Shown in pieces: positions 24,403 through 31,978 of a DNA stretch of 64,000 nt; within the stretch, counting starts at the first letter, position 1, and each line of letters begins with the position of its first letter. The stretch is from positions 1 through 64,000 of the forward strand of contig DATBMB010000056.1 in assembly GCA_036555035.1 (NCBI GenBank), given 5' to 3'. The stretch comes from SG8-41 sp036555035. GTDB lineage: Bacteria > Pseudomonadota > Gammaproteobacteria > Burkholderiales > SG8-41. A program made the translations under genes and the position numbers. The notes under the pieces are model-generated. The model worked only from the letters and a program-made list of their open reading frames with translations. It was not told the DNA's origin and did not search any database.

Positions 24403-25485
24403 ATGCCTAATGATGCATATGCAGCGATCGGCCCCGCTGTTCGTTGGCTGGCCGAAGGCCGATCCATCGATTCGCGCCTGCTCCCGCTGCTGCGCGCCGT
24501 AGCCAAAACCGGCTCGCTCAACAGGGCGGTGGCGTCGCAGGGACTTTCCTATCGCCACGCGTGGGGTCTGATCGGGAAGATGGAGCGCACGCTGGGCCGG
24601 TCGCTGGTCGTGATGCAGCGTGGCCGCGGCGCAAAGCTGAGTCCGTTTTCACTCAAGCTCCTGGAAGCCGACGACACCGCCACCCGGGTCATCGAGCGGG
24701 AACTGGCCGCCACCGTGCGTGCGCTCGGGCGCGCGACGCCGCTCACGCTCGACGCACCGCGCGGAATGCCGCTGCTGATCCACGCAAGCCACGACTTCGC
24801 GCTCGCCGCGTTACGGGACCTGGTAGCGGAATCAGGCGCTGCCGAAGTGGAGCTGCACTTTCGCGGCAGTCTGGAGTGCCTCGCGAGCCTCGCGCGAGGA
24901 GAATGCGACGTCGCCGGCTTCCACGTGCCGGATGCGTCCACCGGCCGCTCGGCGTTCGAGCCCTACCGCCCGCTCCTGCGCTCGCGAGGGCTGCGTCTCG
25001 TGCGCTTTGTCGACCGCCGCCAGGGGCTGATCGTTTCCCGGGGCAATCCGAAGCGGTTGCTGTCGCTTGCCGATCTCGCTGCGAAAGGCGCCCGCTTCAT
25101 CAACCGTCAGTCCGAATCCGGCACGCGCCTGGCCCTCGACCGCCTGCTGGGCGCGGCCGGCCTCAGGCCGTCGGAAATCAAGGGTTATCAGAGCGAGGAG
25201 TTCACTCACGCCGCCGTCGCGGCGACCGTGGCGAGCGGCATGGCGGACGCGGGGTTCGGCATCGAAGCCGCTGCGCGGCAACATCACCTCGATTTCGTCC
25301 CGCTCGCGAACGAGCGCTATTTTCTGGCCGCGCGGCAGGCAACGCTCGCCCGGCCCGCCGCTCGCGCCCTGCTCACCGCCATCAAGAGCCCGGCATTCGA
25401 GAAGCGAATTCAGGCTCTTCCGGGCTACGCGGCGCCCGGTATCGGCGAGGTCATCCGGGTACGCGAGGCCATCCCGTCGGCGTAG
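24403..25485 (+). CDS. ModE-type HTH fused to a periplasmic-binding-protein-like domain; oxyanion regulator
   Basis: A 360-residue protein. Residues about 20-110 form a ModE/LysR-like winged helix (LLRAVAKTGSLNRAVASQGL, SYRHAWGLIGKMERTLGRSL, RGRGAKLSPFSLKLLE). Residues about 125-350 are a cytoplasmic PBP-like domain (LRDLVAESGAAEVELHFRGS, DVAGFHVPD, FINRQSESGTRLALD) of the kind found in molybdate/tungstate-responsive regulators. It diverges from tupB and very likely controls it. The ligand may be tungstate, molybdate or a pterin, which sequence cannot settle. Located 63 bases before moeA, it might also affect the plus-strand moeA-nrfHA run. Confidence 0.85.
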   Translation: MPNDAYAAIGPAVRWLAEGRSIDSRLLPLLRAVAKTGSLNRAVASQGLSYRHAWGLIGKMERTLGRSLVVMQRGRGAKLSPFSLKLLEADDTATRVIERELAATVRALGRATPLTLDAPRGMPLLIHASHDFALAALRDLVAESGAAEVELHFRGSLECLASLARGECDVAGFHVPDASTGRSAFEPYRPLLRSRGLRLVRFVDRRQGLIVSRGNPKRLLSLADLAAKGARFINRQSESGTRLALDRLLGAAGLRPSEIKGYQSEEFTHAAVAATVASGMADAGFGIEAAARQHHLDFVPLANERYFLAARQATLARPAARALLTAIKSPAFEKRIQALPGYAAPGIGEVIRVREAIPSA

Positions 25486-25507
25486 GCCCCGGTCCGGGAA
25501 ATGGGCG

Positions 25508-25513
25508 TAGAAT
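25508..25513 (+). promoter_or_regulatory. Possible -10 box of moeA
   Basis: TAGAAT at 25508-25513, about 36 bases before the chosen moeA ATG. The -35 region is GC-rich and unconvincing. It would serve moeA and probably nrfHA, since no other promoter is visible before nrfH. Confidence 0.35.
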
Positions 25514-25548
25514 TTCCTGACACTTCGTTGCCGGCTCCGCCCTGCCCC

Positions 25549-26823
25549 ATGAATGATCCCGTCCAAAACCTGCACGCCCTGAGCTGCGCCGACGACTACG
25601 ATCCCAATTCGATGCCGGTCGCTAAAGCGCGCGAGGTCATCGCGCGCTTCCTTTCCCCCGTGAACGCCATCGAGCGCGTCAACCTGCGTGCCGCCCTCGG
25701 GCGCGTCCTTGCCGAGGATGTGGTTTCGCCCTTGAACGTGCCCGCCCACGACAACTCCGCGATGGACGGTTACGCCGTGCGCTTCGCGGATCTGAAAGCC
25801 GACGGCGAGGTTTCCCTCAAGAACGTCGGAAGCTCCTTTGCCGGCGCGCCATTCAAGGGGACCGTGGCGGCCGGGCAATGCGTGCGCATCATGACGGGCG
25901 GTGTCGTGCCGCCGGGCACCGACACCATCGTGATGCAGGAGCACGTCAAGGCCGGGAAGGACGGCGTCGCCGTCGGCCCCGGCCACAAGAAGGGACAGAA
26001 TCTGCGCCGCGCAGGCGAGGACCTCAAGGTCGGCCAAGTCGCATTGAAGCGCGGCCTGGCGCTCCGTCCCGCCGAGATCGGGCTCATCTCATCGCTCGGG
26101 ATCGGCGAGGTCGGCGTCTACCGCCGGCTGCGCGCCGCGTTCTTCTCCACCGGCGACGAGCTGGTTTCGATCGGCACGCAGCCCGGGGAAGGCCAGATCT
26201 TCGACAGCAACCGCTACACGATTCACGGCATGCTGACCCGCCTCGGCTGCGAGGTGATCGACATGGGCGTTGTGCGCGACGACCCGAAGCTGCTGGAGAA
26301 GGCGTTTCACGATGCCGCCGCGGCCGCGGACGTGGTGATCACGAGCGGCGGCGTGTCGGTCGGCGAGGCGGACTTCGTAAAGGAGCTGCTGAACAAGCTG
26401 GGCGAGGTGGTGTTCTGGAAGATCGCGATGAAGCCGGGGCGTCCCCTCGCCTACGGCAAGATCGGCGCGGCGCACTTCTTCGGCCTGCCGGGCAACCCGG
26501 TGTCGGTGATGGTGACCTTCTACCAGTTCGTGCGCGATGCGCTGCTCGTTCTCTCCGGCCGCGATCCCGTGCCGCCGCTGCCGACGTTCAAGGTTTCATG
26601 CACCTCCAGCCTCAAGAAGGCGCCCGGCCGCACCGAGTTCCAGCGCGGCATTCTCACGCAGGACTCCGCCGGCGCCTGGAGCGTGCGCGTCACCGGCGAG
26701 CAGGGGTCGGGGATACTCCGCTCGATGTCGGAGGCGAACTGCTTCATCATCCTGGCGACCGAACAGGGGAACGTGACGCCGGGGACGATGGTCGACGTGC
26801 AGGTGTTGGAAGGCCTGGTCTGA
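25549..26823 (+). CDS. moeA: Molybdopterin molybdenumtransferase MoeA
   Basis: A 424-residue MoeA of normal length. Blocks include PAHDNSAMDGYAVRFAD (domain I/II), RIMTGGVVPPGTDTIVMQE, RPAEIGLISSLGIGEV, the MoCF-binding SNRYTIHGMLTRLG with TSGGVSVGEADFVKELL, and LPGNPVSVMVTFYQFV. It inserts molybdate into adenylylated molybdopterin; paralogues do the same with tungstate. An in-frame ATG at 25501 would add 16 unusual residues. It is followed 16 bases later by nrfH, an odd pairing because NrfHA needs no molybdenum. Confidence 0.95.
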   Translation: MNDPVQNLHALSCADDYDPNSMPVAKAREVIARFLSPVNAIERVNLRAALGRVLAEDVVSPLNVPAHDNSAMDGYAVRFADLKADGEVSLKNVGSSFAGAPFKGTVAAGQCVRIMTGGVVPPGTDTIVMQEHVKAGKDGVAVGPGHKKGQNLRRAGEDLKVGQVALKRGLALRPAEIGLISSLGIGEVGVYRRLRAAFFSTGDELVSIGTQPGEGQIFDSNRYTIHGMLTRLGCEVIDMGVVRDDPKLLEKAFHDAAAAADVVITSGGVSVGEADFVKELLNKLGEVVFWKIAMKPGRPLAYGKIGAAHFFGLPGNPVSVMVTFYQFVRDALLVLSGRDPVPPLPTFKVSCTSSLKKAPGRTEFQRGILTQDSAGAWSVRVTGEQGSGILRSMSEANCFIILATEQGNVTPGTMVDVQVLEGLV

Positions 26824-26839
26824 CGGGAGTGGGCAGCAC

Positions 26840-27340
26840 TTGGCGGGGACACCGTTGCTGACAAGGATCCTGGGGACCCGGGGCGCCATCGTGCTCGCGG
26901 TCCTGCTCGGGATGCTCGCGGGCATCGGGGGCTTCACGTTCCTCTACGCCGAGGGGCTCTCGTACATGAGTGACGACCCGAAGGTGTGCGTGAACTGCCA
27001 CATCATGCAGCCCCAGTTCGATTCCTGGCAGAAGGCGAGCCACCACACCGTCGCCACCTGCGTCCAGTGCCATCTGCCGCACGGATTCATTGGCAAGTAC
27101 TACTCCAAGGCCGAGAACGGCTACCATCATTCGGTGGCGTTCACCTTCCAGAATTTCCACGAGCCGATCATGATCAAGGAGAAGAGCAGCCGGATCCTTC
27201 AGGACAACTGCCTGGCTTGCCACGGCGGCCTGGTACACGAGCAAATCGCCCGCGCCGCGGACGGTTCCGGCGAGGTCCAGTGCGTGCATTGCCACCGCTC
27301 GGTGGGGCACGGCACGCCCGCGGGACTCGGGCGCCGGTAG
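26840..27340 (+). CDS. nrfH: NrfH-type tetrahaem cytochrome c, quinol dehydrogenase subunit
   Basis: A 166-residue membrane-anchored cytochrome with one N-terminal helix (about 12-34) and four CXXCH motifs: CVNCHIM, CVQCH, CLACH and CVHCH. The first has the CXXCHxM pattern in which Met ligates haem 1 in NrfH. It takes electrons from quinol in the membrane and passes them to NrfA. The start is probably the TTG at 26840, with GGAG ten bases upstream; no in-frame ATG lies between there and the membrane helix. It is encoded 16 bases after moeA. Confidence 0.92.
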   Translation: MAGTPLLTRILGTRGAIVLAVLLGMLAGIGGFTFLYAEGLSYMSDDPKVCVNCHIMQPQFDSWQKASHHTVATCVQCHLPHGFIGKYYSKAENGYHHSVAFTFQNFHEPIMIKEKSSRILQDNCLACHGGLVHEQIARAADGSGEVQCVHCHRSVGHGTPAGLGRR

Positions 27341-27373
27341 GGAGGCAGGGTTACGCAAATGAGAGGGTGCACC

Positions 27374-28828
27374 ATGAGGAAATTCCAACACGGCGCTTCG
27401 CGCGCGGTCCTGATCGGCGTCATCGTGGCGGTGGCCGTCGCCTCCGCGGGCGTCACCGCGCTGCTGGTCAACATCTTCGAGCGCAAGAGCGAGGCGCGCA
27501 ATCCCTACGTGCGCCTGGTCGAGGTGACCGAGAACACCACCGATCCGAAGCAGTGGGGCATCAACTGGCCCAAGCAGTACGACTCCTACCTGCTCACGGC
27601 CCAGACCACGCGGACGAAGTTCGGCGGGCACGGCGGGAGCGAGGCGCTGCCGGAAGAGAAGATCGCGCGCGACCCGTGGCTGAAGCGCATGTTCCTGGGC
27701 TACGCGTTCTCGATCGACTATCGCGACCGCCGCGGGCACGCCTACATGCTCGCCGACCAGGAAGCGACCAAGCGCTTGACGAAGCCGCAGACGGGCTCCT
27801 GCCTGCACTGCCACGCCTCGGTGATGCCGCTCTACCGCGAGCTCGGCAAGGGAGATGCAGCCAAGGGCCTCGCAGAGAGCTACAAATATTCGTATCAGGA
27901 ACTGAACAAGAAGCTGCACGACTCCGGCCACGCGCATCCGGTTTCCTGCGTGGATTGCCACGACCCCAAGACCATGGCGTTGCGCGTGACACGCCCTGGG
28001 TTCATCGAAGGCATCCGCCTGCTCGCGGCGTCGGACGCGCCGGTCGCGCACCTGCCATCGATCGAGCGCTGGCGCGCCGGCGGCAAGAAGACCCCCTATG
28101 ACCCGAACGATGCGTCGCGCGGCGAGCTGCGGTCTTATGTCTGCGGCCAGTGCCACGTCGAGTACTACTGCTCCTCCCAGATGAAGCTCACCTTCCCGTG
28201 GGGCAAGGGCCTGCGCGCGGCGGACCAGGAGAAGTTCTGGAATGAAACGAAATTCGCCGACGGCGCCCGCTTCTTCGACTACAAGCACGCGGAGACCGGC
28301 GCGCCGATCCTGAAGGCCCAGCATCCGGAGTTCGAGTTGTGGAGCCAAGGCGTGCATGCGCGCTCCGGCGTGGCATGCGCCGACTGCCACATGCCCTACG
28401 TGCGCGACGGCGCCACCAAGATTTCCGACCACTGGGTGCGCAGCCCGCTGCTCAACATCAATAACGCGTGCCAGACGTGCCACCGGGTGCCCGAGGCGGA
28501 GCTCAAGGCGCGCGTGGAGACGATCCAGCAGCGCAACTTCGAGCTGATGCAGCGCGGGGGCGCGGCGATAGTCGCGTTGATCGACGCGATCGTGAGGGCG
28601 AAAAAGGAAGGCGCGACCGAGGCGCAACTGCGGCCGGCGCTCGAGCTGCAGCGCAGCGCGCAGTGGCGGCTCGACTTCATCGCTGCGGAGAACTCGATGG
28701 GCTTCCATGCGCCGCAGGAAGCGGCCATGGTGCTCGGAGAGGCGCTCGACTACGCGCGCCAGGGAGAACTGGCGGCCCTGCGCTGGCGATCGCCCGTTGC
28801 GTCCGCGGCGGCAAAGCCCAAGCCCTGA
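27374..28828 (+). CDS. nrfA: Ammonia-forming cytochrome c nitrite reductase NrfA, CXXCH catalytic haem variant
   Basis: A 484-residue periplasmic pentahaem enzyme reducing nitrite to ammonium with six electrons. An N-terminal hydrophobic segment (about 10-34) may be a signal or anchor. The five haem motifs are CLHCH (about 143), CVDCH, CGQCH, CADCH and CQTCH. Well-known NrfA proteins (E. coli, Wolinella) have CXXCK at the first, catalytic haem; here it is CLHCH. Active-site and calcium residues look intact: CHVEYY and KAQH. The ATG at 27374 has GAGAGGG upstream, better than the ATG at 27359. No nrfEFG-type lyase genes are in the window, in keeping with the lack of a CXXCK site. Confidence 0.93.
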   Translation: MRKFQHGASRAVLIGVIVAVAVASAGVTALLVNIFERKSEARNPYVRLVEVTENTTDPKQWGINWPKQYDSYLLTAQTTRTKFGGHGGSEALPEEKIARDPWLKRMFLGYAFSIDYRDRRGHAYMLADQEATKRLTKPQTGSCLHCHASVMPLYRELGKGDAAKGLAESYKYSYQELNKKLHDSGHAHPVSCVDCHDPKTMALRVTRPGFIEGIRLLAASDAPVAHLPSIERWRAGGKKTPYDPNDASRGELRSYVCGQCHVEYYCSSQMKLTFPWGKGLRAADQEKFWNETKFADGARFFDYKHAETGAPILKAQHPEFELWSQGVHARSGVACADCHMPYVRDGATKISDHWVRSPLLNINNACQTCHRVPEAELKARVETIQQRNFELMQRGGAAIVALIDAIVRAKKEGATEAQLRPALELQRSAQWRLDFIAAENSMGFHAPQEAAMVLGEALDYARQGELAALRWRSPVASAAAKPKP

Positions 28829-28840
28829 GCCAGGCGAACG

Positions 28841-28893
28841 GGAAAAGGTGTCAGGAACCTTTTCGCCGCGAAAAGGTTCCTGACACCTTTTCC
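28841..28893. repeat. REP-like perfect palindrome between nrfA and radical SAM gene 1
   Basis: Two 23-base arms (28841-28863 and 28871-28893) are exact reverse complements separated by a 7-base loop (CGCCGCG). The core reads AAAGGTGTCAGGAACCTTTT. This looks like a REP-type element of the kind mobilised by Y1 (RAYT) transposases, although no such gene is here. It sits 13 bases after the nrfA stop. It probably ends both convergent transcripts and also codes for the last residues of the convergent radical SAM protein. Confidence 0.8.
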
Positions 28894-29837
28894 AAGGACC
28901 AGGTCTCGTTGGCGTGCCGAAGGAGGCCCGGGTCCGAGCGGCACGCCTCGATGAACTCGCGCACTTCGCGCGAGCGCCAGGCCTCACGGTAGGCGTTCCA
29001 GGCCTCCTCCAGAGAGTCGCTACGCAGGTCGGCGGACGCGAACGGCAGCGCGTTCAGGAGCTTCACCTTTCCGTTTGGGACCACCAGCAGCATCGCCTGC
29101 GGGCTCGCGAGCCGCTCCTCCAGTTCGGTGAGGATGTCCCACGGGTAGATTGAGAGCCCGGTCGCCGCTGCGCGGGATTTCGCGTGATCGCGTAGCGCCT
29201 CAACCGCCCCCTGCCAGTCGCGTTCCGAGCAGGCCAGCTTGTCCCAGGTAGCCGCCGCGCGCCCGAGGCGCATCAGCGGCCCGGTGACAAAGGTGCTGCA
29301 GCCCAGCTCGACCGCCAGGTCGTAGGTGCCGACCGCATCGCGGATATTCCACCGCGTGGGAACGAACACGAGCTGGGGCGCGAGGCCGCGGACTGCCAGC
29401 CGTCGGATGGCTCCAATAGCCGCATCGAAGCTCGATCCCGGGCGCACGCGCTCGTGCATCTCGGCCGTTGCGCCGTCCACCGACACCTGCACGCATTGGA
29501 CCTTCAGCCGCGCCAGGCGCGCGGCTGCGGCGTCATCGATATGAGACCCGTCAGTCTCGATTTTCAGGGCGACGCCACTCGCCGCGAGTAGCTCGGCAAG
29601 CTCCCAGAAATGGGAGACCCCAAGCGGCTCGCCCCCGCCGAAAGCGACATACGGGATGCCGGAGGCGACGATGTGGCGACCGAGCGCCAGCGCCTCGGCG
29701 CGCGTCAGCTCATCCGGCCAGGCCTTGTCGGGGCCGGATTCCTCGCAGCAGGTGACGCAGCGGGCCCCGCAGCGGTTGGTCAGCTGCCAGGCAAGAAAAA
29801 GGGGCGCGCGGTATTCGGTTACCGCGCGCCCCGGCAT
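28851..29837 (-). CDS. Radical SAM protein 1 of the peptide cassette
   Basis: A 328-residue radical SAM protein with the cluster motif CGARCVTC (about residue 24), FGGGEP, and a C-terminal half related to SPASM domains (VVPNGKVKLLNALPF, then DLRSDSLEEAWNAYREAW). The auxiliary-cluster cysteines are missing; even the single Cys retained in its two paralogues is Ser here. It belongs to the PqqE/NirJ/AlbA-like superfamily of peptide- or cofactor-modifying enzymes. The ATG at 29837 was preferred to a GTG at 29849. The last fourteen residues are encoded inside the REP-like palindrome, so the native C-terminus may have been shorter. It is the distal gene of the operon. Confidence 0.85.
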   Translation of the reverse strand: MPGRAVTEYRAPLFLAWQLTNRCGARCVTCCEESGPDKAWPDELTRAEALALGRHIVASGIPYVAFGGGEPLGVSHFWELAELLAASGVALKIETDGSHIDDAAAARLARLKVQCVQVSVDGATAEMHERVRPGSSFDAAIGAIRRLAVRGLAPQLVFVPTRWNIRDAVGTYDLAVELGCSTFVTGPLMRLGRAAATWDKLACSERDWQGAVEALRDHAKSRAAATGLSIYPWDILTELEERLASPQAMLLVVPNGKVKLLNALPFASADLRSDSLEEAWNAYREAWRSREVREFIEACRSDPGLLRHANETWSLEKVSGTFSRRKGS

Positions 29838-29873
29838 TGCGGTCCCCACCTCTATCTCTGAAGCAGGGGGGTG

Positions 29874-29892
29874 CGAGGGGAGTATCCCCTCG
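29874..29892 (-). promoter_or_regulatory. Hairpin between peptide gene and radical SAM gene 1
   Basis: CGAGGGGA (29874-29881) and TCCCCTCG (29885-29892) form a perfect 8-base stem with a 3-base loop, 12 bases after the peptide stop codon on the minus strand. No U-tract follows, so it is not a classical terminator. It could stabilise the upstream peptide mRNA or act as a partial attenuator, a common arrangement behind precursor-peptide genes. Confidence 0.55.
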
Positions 29893-29904
29893 TTCCTATC
29901 TCTC

Positions 29905-30063
29905 TCAGGTGAAGCGGATGTACGGCTGGGCCATGACCTGCTCGGAAACGTCCTCCATCTTCGGCGTTTCCCAGTTCAGGCGCTCGGCCGGCTTGATCTT
30001 CTGGGCCTTCTCTTCCTGTTCCGTCTTTTCGCCCTGCTGCAGGTTCACTTTCATGTCGCCCAT
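29905..30063 (-). CDS. Candidate precursor peptide (52 residues) of the radical SAM cassette
   Basis: A short gene with a textbook ribosome-binding site (AGGAGG, four bases before the ATG at 30063). The product starts MGDMKVNLQQGEKTEQEEKA, a charged, helix-prone leader-like part, and continues with NWETPKMEDVSEQV and the tail MAQPYIRFT. There is no signal peptide and no Cys. It lies between radical SAM genes 2 and 1, with a PqqD-like gene in the same operon. This is the canonical layout of a ribosomally made, post-translationally modified peptide. The spacing Trp31-Pro34-Asp38-Tyr48 equals that of W/P/D/Y in Klebsiella PqqA as I remember it, but the PqqA cross-linking Glu is replaced by Met44. 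No known family is recognised. Confidence 0.78.
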   Translation of the reverse strand: MGDMKVNLQQGEKTEQEEKAQKIKPAERLNWETPKMEDVSEQVMAQPYIRFT

Positions 30064-30077
30064 AGTGCCTCCTGTAT

Positions 30078-31037
30078 TCAAATTTGCGAAATCGCCAACC
30101 GGCGCCAACCATTGGCATCGGCATGCTGCAATTCATCCCCGCTCGCGCGGCGGACCGCACCTCGCATCGCCTCGTCCCGCCAGGCGCCGCGGTATGCCGC
30201 CCACGCCTGCGCCAGGCTGTCGCGCCGCAGGTCGGCGCATATCTGCGGGAGCGCCGCCGCGACCTTCACCCACCCGTTGGGAAGCACCAGCAACGTCGCC
30301 GGAGCCTCGTCCAGGCTTGCACTCAGCGCCTCGCCCAACGTGAAGGGAGAATAGCAGAATTCCATCCGCCCTCCAAGATTGCGGGCCTCCCGTTCGAGCA
30401 GATCCCGGAAATCTCGATACTGTCCGGCAGCCGGTTCGAGCCGGTCCCACAGGCGCGCCGCGGTCCCGACCCTCATCAGCTTGCCGGTATTGAACCGGAA
30501 CGCGCCCAGCCCCGCCGCGCGCTGGATCACCGCCCCGGCTTCGTGAATATTAAGGCGCGTCGGTGCAAATGTGATCTCCAGGGGCAAGCCCGCCGCCCGC
30601 ACCGCCCGGCACGCCGCATGCGCCTTCTCGAGCGAGCCGCCCGGGCGCTGGCGCCCATAGACCTCCTGGCTGTCGCCATCGAGGCTCACCTGGATTGAGC
30701 GGACCGGCAGCCGGGCGAGTCTCTCTGCGATGGCGGTATCGAGCCGCTGGCCATTGGTTTCGATCTTGAGCTGCACGCCACCCGCCCCGAGGGCTTCCGC
30801 GAGCCGGAAGAAGTGCGGCACCACCAGCGGCTCTCCGCCGCACAGCATGACGTACGGCACCTCGTTGCGGATGATCTCGACCACGACCCCCATAGCCTCC
30901 TCTGCATCCAGCTCGTCCGGGAGGCGCTTGCCGGGCGCCGAATCGGTGCAGCAGTGCAGGCACGCGAGATCGCAGTCGCGCGTGATCTGCCACGAGACGA
31001 AGAGGGGTGCTCGCAGGCTGTCGATCCGGTTTTCCAT
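30078..31037 (-). CDS. Radical SAM protein 2 of the peptide cassette
   Basis: A 319-residue protein starting MENRIDSLRAPLFVSWQITRD. The cluster motif is CDLACLHC (about residues 22-29), followed by CTDSAPGKRLPDEL, LCGGEP and QVSLDGDSQE. The C-terminal half has LPNGWVKVAAALPQICADLRRDSL, the same degenerate SPASM-like pattern with one cysteine as radical SAM 3. It is clearly a paralogue of radical SAM 1 and 3. It lies 11 bases downstream of the UbiA gene and 14 bases upstream of the peptide gene. The substrate is unknown; the peptide is the obvious candidate. Confidence 0.87.
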   Translation of the reverse strand: MENRIDSLRAPLFVSWQITRDCDLACLHCCTDSAPGKRLPDELDAEEAMGVVVEIIRNEVPYVMLCGGEPLVVPHFFRLAEALGAGGVQLKIETNGQRLDTAIAERLARLPVRSIQVSLDGDSQEVYGRQRPGGSLEKAHAACRAVRAAGLPLEITFAPTRLNIHEAGAVIQRAAGLGAFRFNTGKLMRVGTAARLWDRLEPAAGQYRDFRDLLEREARNLGGRMEFCYSPFTLGEALSASLDEAPATLLVLPNGWVKVAAALPQICADLRRDSLAQAWAAYRGAWRDEAMRGAVRRASGDELQHADANGWRRLAISQI

Positions 31038-31048
31038 GAGAGACGGGG

Positions 31049-31978
31049 TCAGCCCAGCAGGAGGCCCACGCCAAACAGCGTGACGGCGACCGCATAGCAG
31101 CCGATGATGGCGCGGATGGCAGGCACGAACTGGCGCGGGGCTTCGTAGGTGTGCAGGGCGATTCGCGCGCTTGTCAGGAGCAAAGGCAACGCCAGCAGCG
31201 CAGACAGGCACGCTACGGGAAAGACGCCGGTGGCGACACCGGCCGCGGCAGTGCAAAGCCCCGCCGCAGCAAGCGCGAGGTAGAGCCACACTCCGCGCCG
31301 CCGCCCCAGCCGCACGACGAGATTGCGTTTTCCCACGAGCCGGTCCTGGTGATAGTCGGGGATGGCGTTTACCACGGCGAGCGACATGATCAGGAATCCC
31401 GGCACCAGCGATGCCCAGAACGCACCCCACGAAAGCGCCCGGGTGTGGAGATAAAGGCTCCCCAGCACCATCCACGGGCCATAGGACAACGCGATCACGG
31501 TTTCGCCGAGGCCGCGATAGGCCCAGCGAATGGGCGGCGCCACGTAAAAAATGGCAGCGAGTCCTCCGAGCACCGCGAACGCCAGGATCGGCCAGCCGCC
31601 CCGGTAGGTGAGATAAACGCCCACGCCCAGAGCGCCGGCAAACGCTGCCACGCCCAGCCACAGCACCCACCCGGACATGGGCGCCTCCTCGTCCGGATTG
31701 AACACGCGATCGGTGCCCATCTGCGAATCGAAATACTCGTTGAACGCTTCGACCCCGATGACTGCAAGCACCACGCCGCCGAGTCCGCTCCAGAAGACAC
31801 TTGCATTGAACGCGCCTTCCATCGCATGCGCCCAGGCAGCGCCCAGGAGGTAGGGCAGCAGCCCCGCATACAGAAAGAAACGGTAACGAACGAGGCTCGC
31901 AACCCGCAGCAGCACGCGCAACGGCGAGCGCTCCGCCCCGAGGCGCTGATGCGGCGGGGTCGTCAGAGATAGACCCAT
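31049..31978 (-). CDS. UbiA-family membrane prenyltransferase (MenA-like)
   Basis: A 309-residue protein with about eight to nine helices. The first Asp-rich motif is NEYFDSQMGTD (near residue 87) and the second is NAIPDYHQDRLVGKRN (near residue 210), the pair that binds magnesium-prenyl diphosphate. The pattern is closest to MenA/archaeal-type prenyltransferases, which prenylate dihydroxynaphthoate or similar aromatic acceptors. It overlaps the end of radical SAM 3 by 16 bases and precedes radical SAM 2 by 11 bases, so it is embedded in the peptide cassette. Candidate acceptors are the modified peptide or a quinone precursor; the sequence cannot choose between them. Confidence 0.88.
   Translation of the reverse strand: MGLSLTTPPHQRLGAERSPLRVLLRVASLVRYRFFLYAGLLPYLLGAAWAHAMEGAFNASVFWSGLGGVVLAVIGVEAFNEYFDSQMGTDRVFNPDEEAPMSGWVLWLGVAAFAGALGVGVYLTYRGGWPILAFAVLGGLAAIFYVAPPIRWAYRGLGETVIALSYGPWMVLGSLYLHTRALSWGAFWASLVPGFLIMSLAVVNAIPDYHQDRLVGKRNLVVRLGRRRGVWLYLALAAAGLCTAAAGVATGVFPVACLSALLALPLLLTSARIALHTYEAPRQFVPAIRAIIGCYAVAVTLFGVGLLLG

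Noticed and set aside
26747..28987. A 746-codon open frame on the minus strand
   Set aside because: Antisense to nrfHA, whose CXXCH motifs fix the true strand.
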